NCBI RefSeq assembly: GCF_900102545.1
Contig: NZ_FNBN01000006.1
Location: 248,001-312,000, forward strand
DNA from: Chitinophaga filiformis
GTDB lineage: Bacteria > Bacteroidota > Bacteroidia > Chitinophagales > Chitinophagaceae
Reading direction: 5' to 3'
DNA: 64,000 nt
In this document: positions 8,719 to 16,504 of the stretch, piece by piece
How positions within the stretch are numbered: position 1 is the first letter of the stretch
How the letters are laid out: each line of letters begins with the position of its first letter
Notes under the pieces: generated by a model
Told to the model about the DNA's origin: nothing
The model's database searches: none
Seen by the model: the letters and a program-made list of their open reading frames with translations, nothing else
Position numbers and translations under genes: made by a program

Positions 8719-9147
8719 ATGCGAAGTATTCTGTTACTGCTTCTAATTGTAGCCTTGAGAGGATCTGCTCATGCACAGGTCCTCCAGTACCCTGATAAAG
8801 CATTTGAACTGGCCCAGGCATCCGGCAAAAAAGTGATGCTGGTATTTTCCGGGTCAGACTGGTGCATACCCTGTATCAGATTTAATAAACAAATATTGTC
8901 GGACAGCAGCTTTCTGAGCTTTGCAGGAGAAAACCTGGTGCTACTGGAAGCTGATTTTCCGCAGAGAAAAAAGATAGCAGCTCCGCTCCGCTCTCAATAT
9001 GATTCGCTGGCAGCAGCTTTTAATCCACAGGGCGCCTTTCCACAGGTGGTACTATTAAGTCCCGCGAAAAAACTGGTGGCTTACGTACCTTACCGACAAG
9101 AAACACCCGCCGGTTTTATCTCAACACTTAAACACCTGCTTCAATAG
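8719..9147 (+). CDS. Secreted thioredoxin-like protein
   Basis: A 142-residue protein with a cleavable signal peptide (MRSILLLLLIVALRG, cut near AHAQ). The thioredoxin active site is SDWCIPCIRF, with cysteines near 49 and 52, and the cis-proline lies in GAFPQVVLLSP. It belongs to the thioredoxin_7/DsbD-gamma-like group acting outside the cytoplasm. It lies six bases before apbE and starts the apbE-DUF4266-DUF3570 cluster, so it probably keeps cysteines of a partner reduced, for example the C-terminal GCGC of the DUF4266 protein; that role is inferred. Confidence 0.9.
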   Translation: MRSILLLLLIVALRGSAHAQVLQYPDKAFELAQASGKKVMLVFSGSDWCIPCIRFNKQILSDSSFLSFAGENLVLLEADFPQRKKIAAPLRSQYDSLAAAFNPQGAFPQVVLLSPAKKLVAYVPYRQETPAGFISTLKHLLQ

Positions 9148-9153
9148 CCCTTC

Positions 9154-10080
9154 ATGCATAGCAGTAAGCTTCATACCAGGTTGATGGGCTCCGATTTTGA
9201 GCTGATAGCTACCGGAGCAACTGAGGCGATCGCTGACAGACGGTTACAGGAAGGAGTAGCGGAAATACAAAGGATAGAAGCCCTGCTTACAGTGTTCAAT
9301 GAAAGTTCCATCACAGCACAGATCAACGCGCAGGCAGGCGGAGCGCCAATATCTATCCCCTCTGAAGTATACCAGCTCATACACCGTTGTAATAAGATCA
9401 GCACCATTACACAGGGTGCTTTTGATATTTCGGCCGGTGTGTTGAAAAAGCTGTTCAACTTCAAATATGAGCACTTCACCTGGCCGGAAAAGACGGCCAT
9501 AGAACAGGCCATGCAATGCATCGGCTTCCAGCATATTGCCCTGCTGAACAATCACTGCGTACAACTGAAACGTAACGGTATGCGCATTGATTTTGGAGGC
9601 ATCGGCAAAGGTTATGCGGCCGACAGGGTGAAAGCACTCTGGATAGCTGACGGCGCCACCAGTGGCGTGATCAACGCCAGCGGCGACCTGACTGCCTGGG
9701 GCACACAACCCGACGGCGGTCCCTGGAAGGTGGGTATTGCACATCCTGACGATCCCCGGAAGGCGCTATTATGGCTACCAGTGAACAATGCCTCCGTAGC
9801 TACCTCCGGAAACTATGAACAATACGTGGAACGTGGCGGCATCCGTTATTCCCACAATATCGATCCCCGCAAAGGATGGCCGGTGCCTTATATCAAGAGT
9901 GTTACCGTGGTCAGCCCCAGCGCAGAACTATCCGATGCACTGGCTACCGCCATTACCGTCATGGGCCCTGTAGTAGGCCTGGACCTGGTGAACCAGCTGC
10001 CGGATGTACACTGCGTCATCATAGACGGGAGGAATAAAGTATTTCAATCGGATAATATTCAAATACATGCAAAAGGCTAA
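9154..10080 (+). CDS. apbE: FAD:protein FMN transferase (ApbE family)
   Basis: ApbE proteins attach FMN from FAD to a serine or threonine of extracytoplasmic redox proteins. The 308-residue product has the family blocks MGSDFELIATG, GAFDISAGVLKKLF, the FAD-binding IDFGGIGKGYAADRV, GVINASGDLTAWG and SVATSGNYEQY, and the end block DALATAITVMG. No lipoprotein or Sec signal can be seen at its N-terminus, unusual for a family that mostly works outside the cytoplasm; an upstream start is not available because the preceding gene ends six bases away. It overlaps the DUF4266 gene by 14 bases. Confidence 0.94.
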   Translation: MHSSKLHTRLMGSDFELIATGATEAIADRRLQEGVAEIQRIEALLTVFNESSITAQINAQAGGAPISIPSEVYQLIHRCNKISTITQGAFDISAGVLKKLFNFKYEHFTWPEKTAIEQAMQCIGFQHIALLNNHCVQLKRNGMRIDFGGIGKGYAADRVKALWIADGATSGVINASGDLTAWGTQPDGGPWKVGIAHPDDPRKALLWLPVNNASVATSGNYEQYVERGGIRYSHNIDPRKGWPVPYIKSVTVVSPSAELSDALATAITVMGPVVGLDLVNQLPDVHCVIIDGRNKVFQSDNIQIHAKG

Positions 10081-10303
10081 CAGCAGTAGCATCCTGCTTA
10101 TCGCCACAGGTACTTTCCTGGTATTACTGTTCATGCAGTCCTGCGTGACAGTAAAGCCATATCAGCGGATGTATCTCAACGATGAGAGCATGCAACTGGG
10201 TAAAAGAGGAATAGAAAAATTTGACGAAAACGTACATACTTACCGTGAAGGAAGCAGTGGGGGTGGTAGTGGGAAGAGCAGCGGAGGATGTGGTTGTAAC
10301 TGA
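10067..10303 (+). CDS. DUF4266 lipoprotein with Cys/Gly tail
   Basis: A 78-residue lipoprotein: hydrophobic N-terminus with lipobox LFMQSC (Cys 26), then VTVKPYQRMYLNDESMQ, the DUF4266 signature, and a flexible tail GSSGGGSGKSSGGCGCN. The start overlaps the end of apbE, so translation is coupled. In other genomes DUF4266 proteins sit beside DUF3570 and ApbE genes; from this I infer one functional unit. The tail cysteines could bind metal or be modified, and the serine/glycine stretch is a conceivable flavinylation or crosslinking site. The actual function is unknown. Confidence 0.9.
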   Translation: MQKANSSSILLIATGTFLVLLFMQSCVTVKPYQRMYLNDESMQLGKRGIEKFDENVHTYREGSSGGGSGKSSGGCGCN

Positions 10304-10309
10304 TCTTAA

Positions 10310-11524
10310 ATGAAAAGACTATTTATTGCGGCAGGTTTGCTGGCAGCTTATTTTACGGCATCTGCGCAAAGAGGAATCGACAGTACGGCTTATAAGAAAC
10401 AAAAGATCTCTCAGACAGATATACAGGTGTTGTTCTCCTTCTACACGCAGGATGGCAATCATTCAGCCGTCACCGGTGGAACCGGCACTGAAAACCTGCA
10501 GGTCTACACTACTGACGTCTCCATTTCCCATCAAAAGGACTCCGTACATATCATTGACCTGGGATTTGGAGTAGATGTCATCACTTCTGCATCCACTGAT
10601 AAAATTGATATGGTCATGTCTTCTGCCTCCCGGCACGACAACCGTTTCCATATTAATGCCGGCTACAGTCGCCTGTTCAAAAAGTCTCACCTGCGTGTAG
10701 GCATCAACAGTGGGTTGGCACTGGAATCAGATTACCTTTCTGTTCCTGTTGGCGTATCGGTATCGCACGACAATACAGATCACAGCCGGCAATGGTCGGC
10801 CTCCCTTCAGTACTTTTATGATGATCTCCGCTGGGGAAGATTTGATCCCGACTACTATGCTCCGGAAACACTGGTCTATCCTTCAGAACTGAGAGATACG
10901 GCCTGGTTCAACATCTATACACGGCAATCCTATAATCTCAACCTGGCCCTGTACCAGGTAGTCAATCAGCGCATGCAGTTTGCCGTTTTCCCGGAACTGG
11001 TCTACCAGAAAGGGCTGCTCTCCACGCCCTTCCACCGGGTATACTTTAACGACGGAAGTACCCTGAGAGTGGAAAACCTGCCACGGGAACGGTGGAAGTT
11101 CCCCATTGGCCTACAGTTTAATGTCTTTGTGGGCAGGAATACCATCATCCGTTCCTATTATCGCTTTTACCACGATAACTTCGGCATTACCGGCCATACC
11201 ATACAACTGGAAGTGCCTGTAAAGACCAGCCCACAGCTGACCTTATCCCCTCTCCTGCGGTTTTATACACAAACAGGCGCGAAGTATTTCAGGCCTTATA
11301 AGGAACATAATATCAACGACGCCTTTTACACTTCTGACTACGACCTGAGCCGGTTCAACAGTTATAAAGCCGGCATCAGTGCCCGTTATGCATTGATGAA
11401 ACCGATGTTCCGTCATTATTCCTTCCAGGAAATCGGGCTGCGATATGCCTTCTACAAGCGTTCAGACCAGCTGTCGGCTCATATGATATCGCTGCTGCTT
11501 GATTTTAAGCATAATAAGGGATAG
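10310..11524 (+). CDS. DUF3570 outer-membrane protein
   Basis: A 404-residue protein with a signal peptide (cut near ASAQ) and a long series of amphipathic strands rich in aromatic residues, as expected of an outer-membrane beta-barrel. Features include the start QTDIQVLFSFYTQDGNHSAV and the end FRHYSFQEIGLRYAFYKR. It matches the DUF3570 family, which accompanies DUF4266 and ApbE. Spacing to the DUF4266 gene is six bases. It may be the outer-membrane exit or anchor of the cluster; this is inference. Confidence 0.9.
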   Translation: MKRLFIAAGLLAAYFTASAQRGIDSTAYKKQKISQTDIQVLFSFYTQDGNHSAVTGGTGTENLQVYTTDVSISHQKDSVHIIDLGFGVDVITSASTDKIDMVMSSASRHDNRFHINAGYSRLFKKSHLRVGINSGLALESDYLSVPVGVSVSHDNTDHSRQWSASLQYFYDDLRWGRFDPDYYAPETLVYPSELRDTAWFNIYTRQSYNLNLALYQVVNQRMQFAVFPELVYQKGLLSTPFHRVYFNDGSTLRVENLPRERWKFPIGLQFNVFVGRNTIIRSYYRFYHDNFGITGHTIQLEVPVKTSPQLTLSPLLRFYTQTGAKYFRPYKEHNINDAFYTSDYDLSRFNSYKAGISARYALMKPMFRHYSFQEIGLRYAFYKRSDQLSAHMISLLLDFKHNKG

Positions 11525-11569
11525 CGTTACTGGCACAGCATATGATATACTTTCTGAAAAAAGGAGTAT

Positions 11570-11731
11570 ATGAGAAACTTACAATTGGGCCTGCTGGCCT
11601 TTGCCGTTATGTTATTGAGCAGCTGTGAAGTAGTAGGAGGAATTTTTAAAGCGGGAGTATGGGTAGGTGTGCTGGCGGTTGCATTTGTGGTGATTATTAT
11701 TTTGTGGCTGGTGGGGAGAGCGAGGAAATGA
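11570..11731 (+). CDS. 53-residue lipoprotein with one membrane helix
   Basis: A short gene starting at ATG 11570 behind a good ribosome-binding site (AAAAAGGAG). The product has lipobox LLSSC (Cys 19), then EVVGGIFKAGVWVG and a second hydrophobic helix (VLAVAFVVIIILWLVG) ending GRARK. Small Bacteroidota proteins with this SSC...GIFKAG pattern occur widely and sometimes carry misleading automatic names. The role is unknown, perhaps membrane stress. It ends just before a clear terminator. Confidence 0.82.
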   Translation: MRNLQLGLLAFAVMLLSSCEVVGGIFKAGVWVGVLAVAFVVIIILWLVGRARK

Positions 11732-11755
11732 TGTTTTTAGTTTTCTACTGATATA

Positions 11756-11787
11756 ATAACCGGGATCACCACCCGGTTATTTTTTAT
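11756..11787 (+). terminator. Rho-independent terminator after the small lipoprotein gene
   Basis: The arms AATAACCGGG and CCCGGTTATT around ATCACCA are followed by T-rich TTTTATT. It ends the forward transcript that may begin at 8719. Confidence 0.85.
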
Positions 11788-12013
11788 TGTATAAACTTTA
11801 CAAACCTGACAAATGGCGAGATAGAAAAAAAGCAAAAAAAACTAAAGGTGGTTGCGATGAACAGAGGGTGGCTTCATAAACAAAATAATGAAGAATAGTG
11901 GTAGCCCGTAAAATTCCTTTTCCATATAATAATAAGCTTGATTCTGCTATGTCAAACTATTCCGTGAATGTGATGAATGGCAGCATCAAGCATTATTTAA
12001 CTTATTCGCCTCC

Positions 12014-12301
12014 TCACTCCGGAAACACCGTCCCAATATACCCATCCCGATAATATTCCTCCTGTATCTTCCCCCATAACCATGCCCTCCCCTTCCCTGA
12101 TTTCAACAGCCATTCCCGCCTCATCGCCGCCTGTTTATCCTCGAAATATTCCAGGTAAATGACCTCCCAGGGACGATAAGGCGACGTGCCTTTCTGCCTG
12201 CCATGTTCATTATGGAAATGGAACCTCTTCAGGAGGTTAGTAGTATGACCAGTATAAACCTTCTCGAACTGGCGGGAAAAAAGGACGTAGACGGTATACA
12301 T
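12014..12301 (-). CDS. Single-domain GIY-YIG nuclease
   Basis: A 95-residue protein that is almost only the GIY-YIG domain (UPF0213/YhbQ-like class). It shows YTVYVLFS for the GIY strand, VYTGHTTNLLKRFHFHN for the YIG strand with the catalytic arginine, and the metal-binding glutamate region AAMRREWLLKSGKGRAW. Such proteins are common as solo genes in Bacteroidota and probably act in DNA repair or turnover; the target is unknown. It stands alone, with the PUL terminator directly upstream. Confidence 0.92.
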   Translation of the reverse strand: MYTVYVLFSRQFEKVYTGHTTNLLKRFHFHNEHGRQKGTSPYRPWEVIYLEYFEDKQAAMRREWLLKSGKGRAWLWGKIQEEYYRDGYIGTVFPE

Positions 12302-12327
12302 AGAAAATATTATTCACTGAAATAAGA

Positions 12328-12383
12328 AAAGGTTACCCCAACGGGTAACCTTTCTTTGCCTTCGTTTCATAGGAGAAACGAAG
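12328..12383 (-). terminator. Terminator region at the end of the mannan PUL
   Basis: Two hairpins lie side by side: AAAGGTTACCC/GGGTAACCTTT (12328-12353), followed on the minus strand by TTCTTATTTC, and CTTCGTTTC/GAAACGAAG (12360-12383). They follow the GH76 gene and precede the GIY-YIG gene. The first is the likelier terminator. Confidence 0.7.
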
Positions 12384-12493
12384 ATACTCATTTTATCCAG
12401 GCAAGCGATGCTTAAATTTCCATCCTACCTGTATGAATGACAATGCTTTACATCAGCGAATGTTTGTTGTCACGTCCTTTCTCTCTGTTTTAT

Positions 12494-13636
12494 CTAATCA
12501 ATCAGCTCCAGCGCCTTCAATCTTGCTACCGCTTCTATCAGCATGGCGCCGCTCAGTTGAGTGGTGAGATCAGTGGTGGTAGCGGTCTTTGTCCAGCTGG
12601 TGTTATATATTACCTGCGGACGGCTAGTACCCTGCAACCACATCGTCTGCCCATTCAACTGCAGGAAGCTGACAAATTTGGCAACATCCGTACTGCTAAG
12701 ACTACCATCAGTGATCAGCAACATCATGTAACGCACCAGGATGCCTTTGAATAAACCACCATCTCCACCGCCTTCATCTTTCATGATGTTACCACTGCTG
12801 AAGTCACCTGCCAGTGAGTTATTAGCAGTTTTCAACGCATCTGCAATGTAGGTCTGCTCTCCGGTGATCTTATATAATTCTACACCAGCGCCGATGAATA
12901 CACCCTGGTTATAGGTGAACTTCCAGGCTTTATTGGTGCCAGTGGCATCCAGACCGTCCCATACAAGCCCTGTAACAGGATCAACGAGATTGTCTTTCTG
13001 CCATTGATAGATCTTTTTAGCCCAGGCCAGGTCATCGCCATTACGGTTCAGCTGGTACATGCGGGAGGCAATGATAGAGGCCGGTGCATTTGCCGGTGTA
13101 TTCTTGTTCTGGCGATCTTTATTCCAGTAGATGCCACCGCCCCAGGTATCGTCCCAGCCACCTTTAATGTCATTCCACAACAGTTCTGCAGTGGTTTTAT
13201 AACGATCGTCGCTGGTAGCTTCGTAGGCGCGCAAACAGGCCAGTGTCATCCACTCCATATCATCGTAGAAATGGTTGATATAGGTATTGCCATTCTTAGC
13301 TTTCATACCGTCCAGCAACTCATCCATACGTGATTTGACAGCAGCGTCGCCGGTACGCAGATAGATATCTGTCAGTACATCCAGCGCGTGTGCGTTAGGC
13401 CAGTAGTTGAAAGTGAGATCGCCTGCATTGTTCTTGTTGAAATACTTGCTGCTCTGATTATAGAAATTACTGATCAGAGAGGAAGCCGAAGAATCTGCAA
13501 TAGCCGTCCAGTTGTATTTGTAGGTCGTTTTACCGGCGCCTGGTCCGGGACCATCGTCCACCGGCTCCTTCAGACAAGAGGAGAAGGTCGTGGCCATGGC
13601 CGCAGTTATTGTGAATAAAAGGAATATCCGACGCAT
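12494..13636 (-). CDS. Lipoprotein glycoside hydrolase family 76 (alpha-1,6-mannanase)
   Basis: GH76 enzymes cut the alpha-1,6-mannose backbone of fungal mannan. The 380-residue product has a lipoprotein signal (Cys 21, FSSC) and the (alpha/alpha)6 hallmarks: FNYWPNAHALDVLTDIYLRTGD and the adjacent aspartates D125-D126 in FYDDMEWMTLACLRAYEAT, the GH76 acid/base pair. Further blocks are WGGGIYWNKDRQNKNTPANAP and FTYNQGVFIGAGVELYKITG. It is the last gene of a minus-strand operon with SusE, SusD and SusC and is probably the surface endo-enzyme of that locus. Confidence 0.94.
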   Translation of the reverse strand: MRRIFLLFTITAAMATTFSSCLKEPVDDGPGPGAGKTTYKYNWTAIADSSASSLISNFYNQSSKYFNKNNAGDLTFNYWPNAHALDVLTDIYLRTGDAAVKSRMDELLDGMKAKNGNTYINHFYDDMEWMTLACLRAYEATSDDRYKTTAELLWNDIKGGWDDTWGGGIYWNKDRQNKNTPANAPASIIASRMYQLNRNGDDLAWAKKIYQWQKDNLVDPVTGLVWDGLDATGTNKAWKFTYNQGVFIGAGVELYKITGEQTYIADALKTANNSLAGDFSSGNIMKDEGGGDGGLFKGILVRYMMLLITDGSLSSTDVAKFVSFLQLNGQTMWLQGTSRPQVIYNTSWTKTATTTDLTTQLSGAMLIEAVARLKALELID

Positions 13637-13678
13637 AAGTTTTTTGATTGTTTTTGTGATATGAATACCGGTTCCGGA

Positions 13679-14824
13679 TTAACGCACTATTACCTGGTGC
13701 GTGTAAGTTTTATCCGGAGAGAAATACAGTTTCACATCACAGTTTTTACCATCCACTTCAGAAGCAAATTTGTAGCAGTAGTTGTACTGATCGCTGTTGG
13801 TAATCAGTTTTAATTCCCAGAAAGAAAGCGGTGTAGCAGCTGTAGGGCGACTATTATCTGCATTGGAACTACCATACCATTCTGTTCCTGCAGTACCGTC
13901 TGCTGCTTTTACGCTTACGCGGAATTTGTAACGCTCATCACGGCCCCATGATTCCTGGTGGAAGTTGATCAGTTTATTTTCAAATGTCCAGGTACCATTG
14001 GTGGTGTAGCTCAGGTCATACATAATGCCATTTTCAGGCGCAAACCACAAACCGATAGCAGTGATCTCTGTAATAGTAGCAGCCGTGTTGTTGAAGTCCA
14101 GGCGCAGGCGGTATACCTTTGTGCCGCCAGACTGGGTGCTTTCCCCTCCTTCTTTCAGTGTAGATCCATCAATAGAGTATGTAGTAGGTGTACCGGTATT
14201 TCTGTCTACGAATTTATATTTACCATCCTTCAGGGAAGTATAGATCTCAAATACACCAGGAGCAGTTGATTTCAGCTTAACGGCCTGAGCCAGATCAGCG
14301 CCCGCTTCGGTAGCATCTCCCGTCAGGAAAACATCTACCGGAATTTCAGCAAAACCATTTGGCCTTTCTACTTCTATTGTGCGGAATTCTTTTGCTGGCT
14401 GTATGTTATATCCTTTGGAAGCATTCACTGTCCATTTCAGTTTACCAGTAGCCAGCGCAGCAATACCTGCTTTACCGGCAATGCTGTTCAGGTCTTTGTG
14501 AGAAAGCGTCAGCTTGTTCTGTACGCCACCACCATCAGAAGTGATCTTGGCAATCGGGTCAGAGAAGTCACCGCCATCTTTATCTATCACCACTTCATAT
14601 AACACAAGTGAGCCGTCTTCTGCGCGGGCCTGGTCCCATTCAAAGCTCACAGTAGCGCTGGTCGCGGGTTGCAGTTTGATATATTTATCATCTACCGGTG
14701 CATTCAGCCGGCTTACAGGTTGCAGGTTGGTATTCAGTTCGTGATCGTCTTTTCCACAACCGGTCAGTATCAGTCCTAGTGAAACCGGCAGTGCAAGGAG
14801 TATATTGGCGAAAAATGTTTTCAT
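13679..14824 (-). CDS. SusE-type outer-membrane glycan-binding lipoprotein
   Basis: A 381-residue lipoprotein (lipobox ILTGC, Cys 23). The N-terminal SusE domain carries SATVSFEWDQARAEDGSLVLYEVVIDKDGGDFSDP, here read as the typical fibronectin-like strand pattern. Two further beta-sandwich units follow, including VDVFLTGDATEAGADLAQAVKL, resembling the starch-binding modules of SusE/SusF. It should hold oligosaccharide at the cell surface for the SusCD pair. It sits 34 bases after SusD and 42 before GH76. Confidence 0.9.
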   Translation of the reverse strand: MKTFFANILLALPVSLGLILTGCGKDDHELNTNLQPVSRLNAPVDDKYIKLQPATSATVSFEWDQARAEDGSLVLYEVVIDKDGGDFSDPIAKITSDGGGVQNKLTLSHKDLNSIAGKAGIAALATGKLKWTVNASKGYNIQPAKEFRTIEVERPNGFAEIPVDVFLTGDATEAGADLAQAVKLKSTAPGVFEIYTSLKDGKYKFVDRNTGTPTTYSIDGSTLKEGGESTQSGGTKVYRLRLDFNNTAATITEITAIGLWFAPENGIMYDLSYTTNGTWTFENKLINFHQESWGRDERYKFRVSVKAADGTAGTEWYGSSNADNSRPTAATPLSFWELKLITNSDQYNYCYKFASEVDGKNCDVKLYFSPDKTYTHQVIVR

Positions 14825-14857
14825 ATCGTATCAGTTTGAAAAATATTAATGTGGGAA

Positions 14858-16480
14858 TTACCAATCCTGGTTCTGACCAAGATTTGTGTTCTGATCGCGT
14901 TCAAACGTGGGCACCGGCCACAGGTAATGCTTAGGATTGATGAATGTCCTGTCTTCCACGATGATATAGCCGTTGGCATCTGTTCTGAATGCGCCTCCGG
15001 ATACTTTGATACCTCTTACAGGCTTACTCATTACCTGGTCGGCTATCTTCCAGCGACGGATGTCCTGTGCACGCACACCTTCGAAAGCCAGTTCGGCCCT
15101 TCTTTCGCGACGTGCAATGGCACGCAGTGCATCCTGTGCCACACCCGGGAATTCCAGTGCTCCCGCATCATTAAACCCAGCCCTTGCACGTAATGCGCGG
15201 ATAGTCTGGTTCCATACACCTGCATCCAGCTGGCTCAGCTCATTCTTCGCTTCTGCGTACATCAGCAGCACGTCAGCATAACGGATCACGATGAGATTTA
15301 ATCCTGAATTGTAGCTGGTAGCAGTACGGTCATAATATTTATAGAAGTAATAACCCGTAGGAGAAGCCCCCTGATCATCTACGCTGTTGGTAGACGGATT
15401 GGAACCAGGCTTGGTGAGGATAGTCTGCACCTTGCCGTCGAAGTCTGTGATGGTAGAACCATCATGCAGGATGGTAGCATTAAAACGAGGATCCCTGTTG
15501 GTGTAAGGGTCATTCTCATTATAACCAGAACCTGCTTCCCTGATGCCCTTTCCGTTCAGCATGATGTAATCATCCACGAGGTCTTGTGTAGGTACCAGCG
15601 TGCTTCTCAGCAGCGCTACCGTCTGCGGCAGGAAATTACGCTGAGAGCTGTGTGTACGACCGCCGCCATATTGTATATCGAAGATCACTTCGCTGTTATA
15701 CTCGTTGGCGGTGGTGAAGATATTACTGTAGTTATTTTGCAATGCATAGGTACCATTGCTGGTACTATTGATAAGCAACTCGCAGTCATTGATAGCTCCC
15801 TGCCATTCGCTTTTGAACATATGTACGCGTGCACTCAGCGCAATTGCAGCACCACGGGTAATGCGACCCTTATCTTTATCCTGGTATCCTCCATTGGCGC
15901 CGGTATAGTTATTCACCGGCAGGTCAGGGCGGATAGCCGTCAGTTCAGACTGGACAAAATCAAGCACCTGATTTTTATCTGTACGGGAGATGCTTTTGGA
16001 TTCATCAATCGTGATCAGATTGGTGTAGAAAGGAACATCCCCAAACCAGCTTACCAGCTGGAAATACGAATATGCACGGATGAACCTTGCCTCTGCCAGG
16101 ATACGGCGTTTCAGCGTTGAGTCAAGCGCCGGCACCCTGTCGATGTTGGTGGTTACGATATTACACTTGCGGATGCAGGTGAATCGGTATTTCCATTCTT
16201 CTGTCAACCGTTGGTTGGATGGATCATATGCACCGGCGGCAATAGTAGAGACAGCTTTGTAACCGATACCGTTTACAAAACCGTTGTCGCTAAGCGCTTC
16301 GTCGCCGAAATAATAACTATCGTCAGACAGGTTCTCATAACAGCTGGCAAGCGCTGCCAGGGCATCATCGGCCGTCCGCCAGTAGGCGGCGTCTGTATAG
16401 TCGCGCGTGATAGGCTGGTCCAGCTTACGGCAGGAGAACAGCACGACGGCGCAAAGTATTGGCAATAATAATTTCTTCAT
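14858..16480 (-). CDS. RagB/SusD family nutrient-binding lipoprotein
   Basis: SusD-like proteins form a lid on the SusC transporter and bind the incoming glycan. The protein starts at MKKLLLPILCAVVLFSC (ATG at 16480, Cys 17), four codons after an upstream ATG at 16492. The family blocks are RDYTDAAYWRTADDALAALASCYENL, ARFIRAYSYFQLVSWFGDVPF, IRYADVLLMYAEAKNEL and AIARRERRAELAFEGVRAQDIRRW. It ends NPKHYLWPVP, the usual SusD tail. It is placed directly after SusC and before SusE. Confidence 0.96.
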   Translation of the reverse strand: MKKLLLPILCAVVLFSCRKLDQPITRDYTDAAYWRTADDALAALASCYENLSDDSYYFGDEALSDNGFVNGIGYKAVSTIAAGAYDPSNQRLTEEWKYRFTCIRKCNIVTTNIDRVPALDSTLKRRILAEARFIRAYSYFQLVSWFGDVPFYTNLITIDESKSISRTDKNQVLDFVQSELTAIRPDLPVNNYTGANGGYQDKDKGRITRGAAIALSARVHMFKSEWQGAINDCELLINSTSNGTYALQNNYSNIFTTANEYNSEVIFDIQYGGGRTHSSQRNFLPQTVALLRSTLVPTQDLVDDYIMLNGKGIREAGSGYNENDPYTNRDPRFNATILHDGSTITDFDGKVQTILTKPGSNPSTNSVDDQGASPTGYYFYKYYDRTATSYNSGLNLIVIRYADVLLMYAEAKNELSQLDAGVWNQTIRALRARAGFNDAGALEFPGVAQDALRAIARRERRAELAFEGVRAQDIRRWKIADQVMSKPVRGIKVSGGAFRTDANGYIIVEDRTFINPKHYLWPVPTFERDQNTNLGQNQDW

Positions 16481-16504
16481 ACTAATGAACATTGAACACT
16501 ATTA

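Noticed and set aside
15464..16120. Long forward frame inside SusD, and similar ones inside SusC (17786-18643)
   Set aside because: These are antisense to clear SusC/SusD genes and show cysteine/histidine-rich composition without a family.
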